Assembly: GCA_964589415.1 (NCBI GenBank)
Contig: CAZPRQ010000060.1
Span: 1 to 5,263, forward strand
Direction of reading: 5' to 3'
Source of the DNA: CAZPRQ01 sp964589415
Lineage (GTDB): Bacteria > Patescibacteriota > Doudnabacteria > UBA920
Length of the DNA: 5,263 nucleotides
The position numbers were made by a program, and so were the translations under genes. Positions 4,674 through 5,263 of the stretch are shown here, in pieces (within the stretch, counting starts at the first letter, position 1; the number at the start of each line of letters is the position of its first letter). The notes below the pieces were generated by a model. It had not been told where the DNA came from and made no database searches. It saw nothing but the letters and a program-made list of their open reading frames with translations.

Positions 4674-5024
4674 GTGAACGACGCGAAATTGTTCAAAGGC
4701 CTCGGTCTTTCTTTGGGAAGCTTTGCCGCCATGTACGGCGTATTGTACTTTATTGGGTTCCCCGCCGCGCCCAATCCAACAAGCTACCTGGAATCACTGT
4801 GCTTAGGTTATTTTATGTCCGCCATTACGCTCGTCATTTTTAATCTCGACAACAAATTCCGCTGGAAAGTTTTAGACAAAACCATACCGGCAATGGTTTT
4901 GGTAAGCATTTATTTTTATGTTCTGAAAAACGTTCAGACATACCCATATTTGCTTATTACCCTAATTGCATTTTTCTCCATAACCGTACTGGGGTTATAC
5001 GTAAAATCCAAATTGGGGATCTAA
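4674..5024 (+). CDS. Unrecognised small membrane protein, four predicted helices, 116 aa
   Basis: The start is GTG 4674, set by GGAGG and a promoter just upstream. The frame extends to a TTG at 4620, but that would start within the -35 box. The 116-aa product has four hydrophobic stretches at about 9-29, 40-57, 69-85 and 90-110, joined by short loops. The one between helices 2 and 3 is charged (NLDNKFRWKVLDK, 57-69). It ends in KSKLGI. By the positive-inside rule the N-terminus, the 2-3 loop and the C-terminus are probably cytoplasmic. No catalytic motif is visible and I do not recognise the family. It is a single-gene unit with its own promoter and terminator. It could be a small transporter subunit or a membrane protein of unknown role. 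Confidence 0.8.
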   Translation: MNDAKLFKGLGLSLGSFAAMYGVLYFIGFPAAPNPTSYLESLCLGYFMSAITLVIFNLDNKFRWKVLDKTIPAMVLVSIYFYVLKNVQTYPYLLITLIAFFSITVLGLYVKSKLGI

Positions 5025-5051
5025 ACTTACCTCGCAAATTGTTTCAAGCCG

Positions 5052-5080
5052 CCTCCAAACTTCGGTTCTGGGGGTTTTTT
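5052..5080 (+). terminator. Terminator with a C(UUCG)G tetraloop
   Basis: CCTCCAAAC (5052-5060), loop TTCG (5061-5064), then GTTCTGGGGG (5065-5074) with one bulged C at 5068 and a G-U pair. Six T follow (5075-5080). The loop is the extra-stable UUCG tetraloop closed by C-G. It ends the membrane-protein transcript. Confidence 0.88.
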
Positions 5081-5181
5081 ATTTAGCAGTCAGACACACT
5101 AAATTTATTTAATCCACTTTCTGAATATTAATTACCCACCAAGTGTAAATATAAATCGTATATTTTGACTCTCCCGTGCAG
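5081..5181. other. AT-rich spacer, nothing recognised
   Basis: Between the UUCG terminator and the next promoter there is AT-rich sequence on both strands with no supported frame, hairpin or repeat. Confidence 0.6.
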
Positions 5182-5210
5182 TTGACGCAAGGTTAGAAAC
5201 CAAATATTAT
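5182..5210 (+). promoter_or_regulatory. Promoter of the gene starting at 5245
   Basis: -35 TTGACG (5182-5187, five of six), a 17-bp spacer and -10 TATTAT (5205-5210, five of six). Transcription should begin near 5217, giving a ~28-nt leader. Confidence 0.85.
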
Positions 5211-5230
5211 CTATATGCAGTTACCTTGCG
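5186..5230. promoter_or_regulatory. Inverted repeat flanking the -10, possible operator
   Basis: CGCAAGGT (5186-5193) and ACCTTGCG (5223-5230) are perfect inverted copies. One overlaps the end of the -35, the other lies between the transcription start and the ribosome site. Centres are 37 bp apart, so a repressor or looping pair is conceivable. The second copy directly abuts the AAGGAGG. Confidence 0.45.
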
Positions 5231-5244
5231 AAGGAGGGTTATTT

Positions 5245-5263
5245 ATGAGTAATCTGGTGGATC
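5245..5263 (+). CDS. Start of a gene cut by the right edge (MSNLVD...)
   Basis: ATG 5245 follows AAGGAGG (5231-5237) by seven bases and the promoter at 5182-5210. Only six full codons are inside the window, so the product cannot be named. The strength of the promoter and ribosome site makes a real, well-expressed gene likely. Confidence 0.8.

Noticed and set aside
4559..4774. 71-aa minus-strand open frame
   Set aside because: It runs antisense through the well-supported promoter and start of the membrane-protein gene and has no signals of its own.

Overview
The window looks like a chromosomal stretch from a bacterium with a small, moderately AT-rich genome. It has short intergenic gaps, clean sigma-70-type promoters, intrinsic terminators and many intergenic palindromic repeats. 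The mix of a eukaryotic-type (GSII) glutamine synthetase, single-gene transcription units, Cys-rich small proteins and repeats built on CTGCC/GGCAG and TCATCCCGG modules resembles Patescibacteria (candidate phyla radiation) genomes. That assignment is an impression from pattern memory, not a proof.

Layout: 1-312 is non-coding. It holds a 43-bp tandem repeat running off the left edge, a ~93-nt nested palindrome, a second branched palindromic stretch and a minus-strand terminator. 313-540 (-) encodes a 75-aa zinc-ribbon protein. Its ~118-nt leader carries a promoter, a possible 16-codon leader peptide and competing hairpins ending in a U-tract, so it resembles an attenuator. 726-1358 (-) encodes a YhhQ-type queuosine-precursor transporter. 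1454-2560 (+) encodes glutamine synthetase type II, transcribed divergently from the transporter. A strong terminator separates it from the convergent 2630-3547 (-), an AEC-family (auxin efflux carrier/malate permease-like) transporter. 3763-4227 (+) encodes an unrecognised 154-aa protein with two Cys/His clusters. 4258-4619 is dominated by a ~237-bp long-inverted-repeat element. 4674-5024 (+) encodes an unrecognised 116-aa four-helix membrane protein with a textbook promoter and a UUCG-loop terminator. A new gene with a strong promoter and ribosome site begins at 5245 and leaves the window.

The genes do not form one pathway. Nearly every one has its own promoter, terminator or both. Nitrogen assimilation (GS), scavenging of a modified-base precursor and small organic anion/solute transport are simply neighbours. 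The candidates worth follow-up are the attenuator-like leader at 541-660, the nested palindromes at the left, the long-inverted-repeat element at 4282-4518, and the operator-like inverted repeat around the last promoter.
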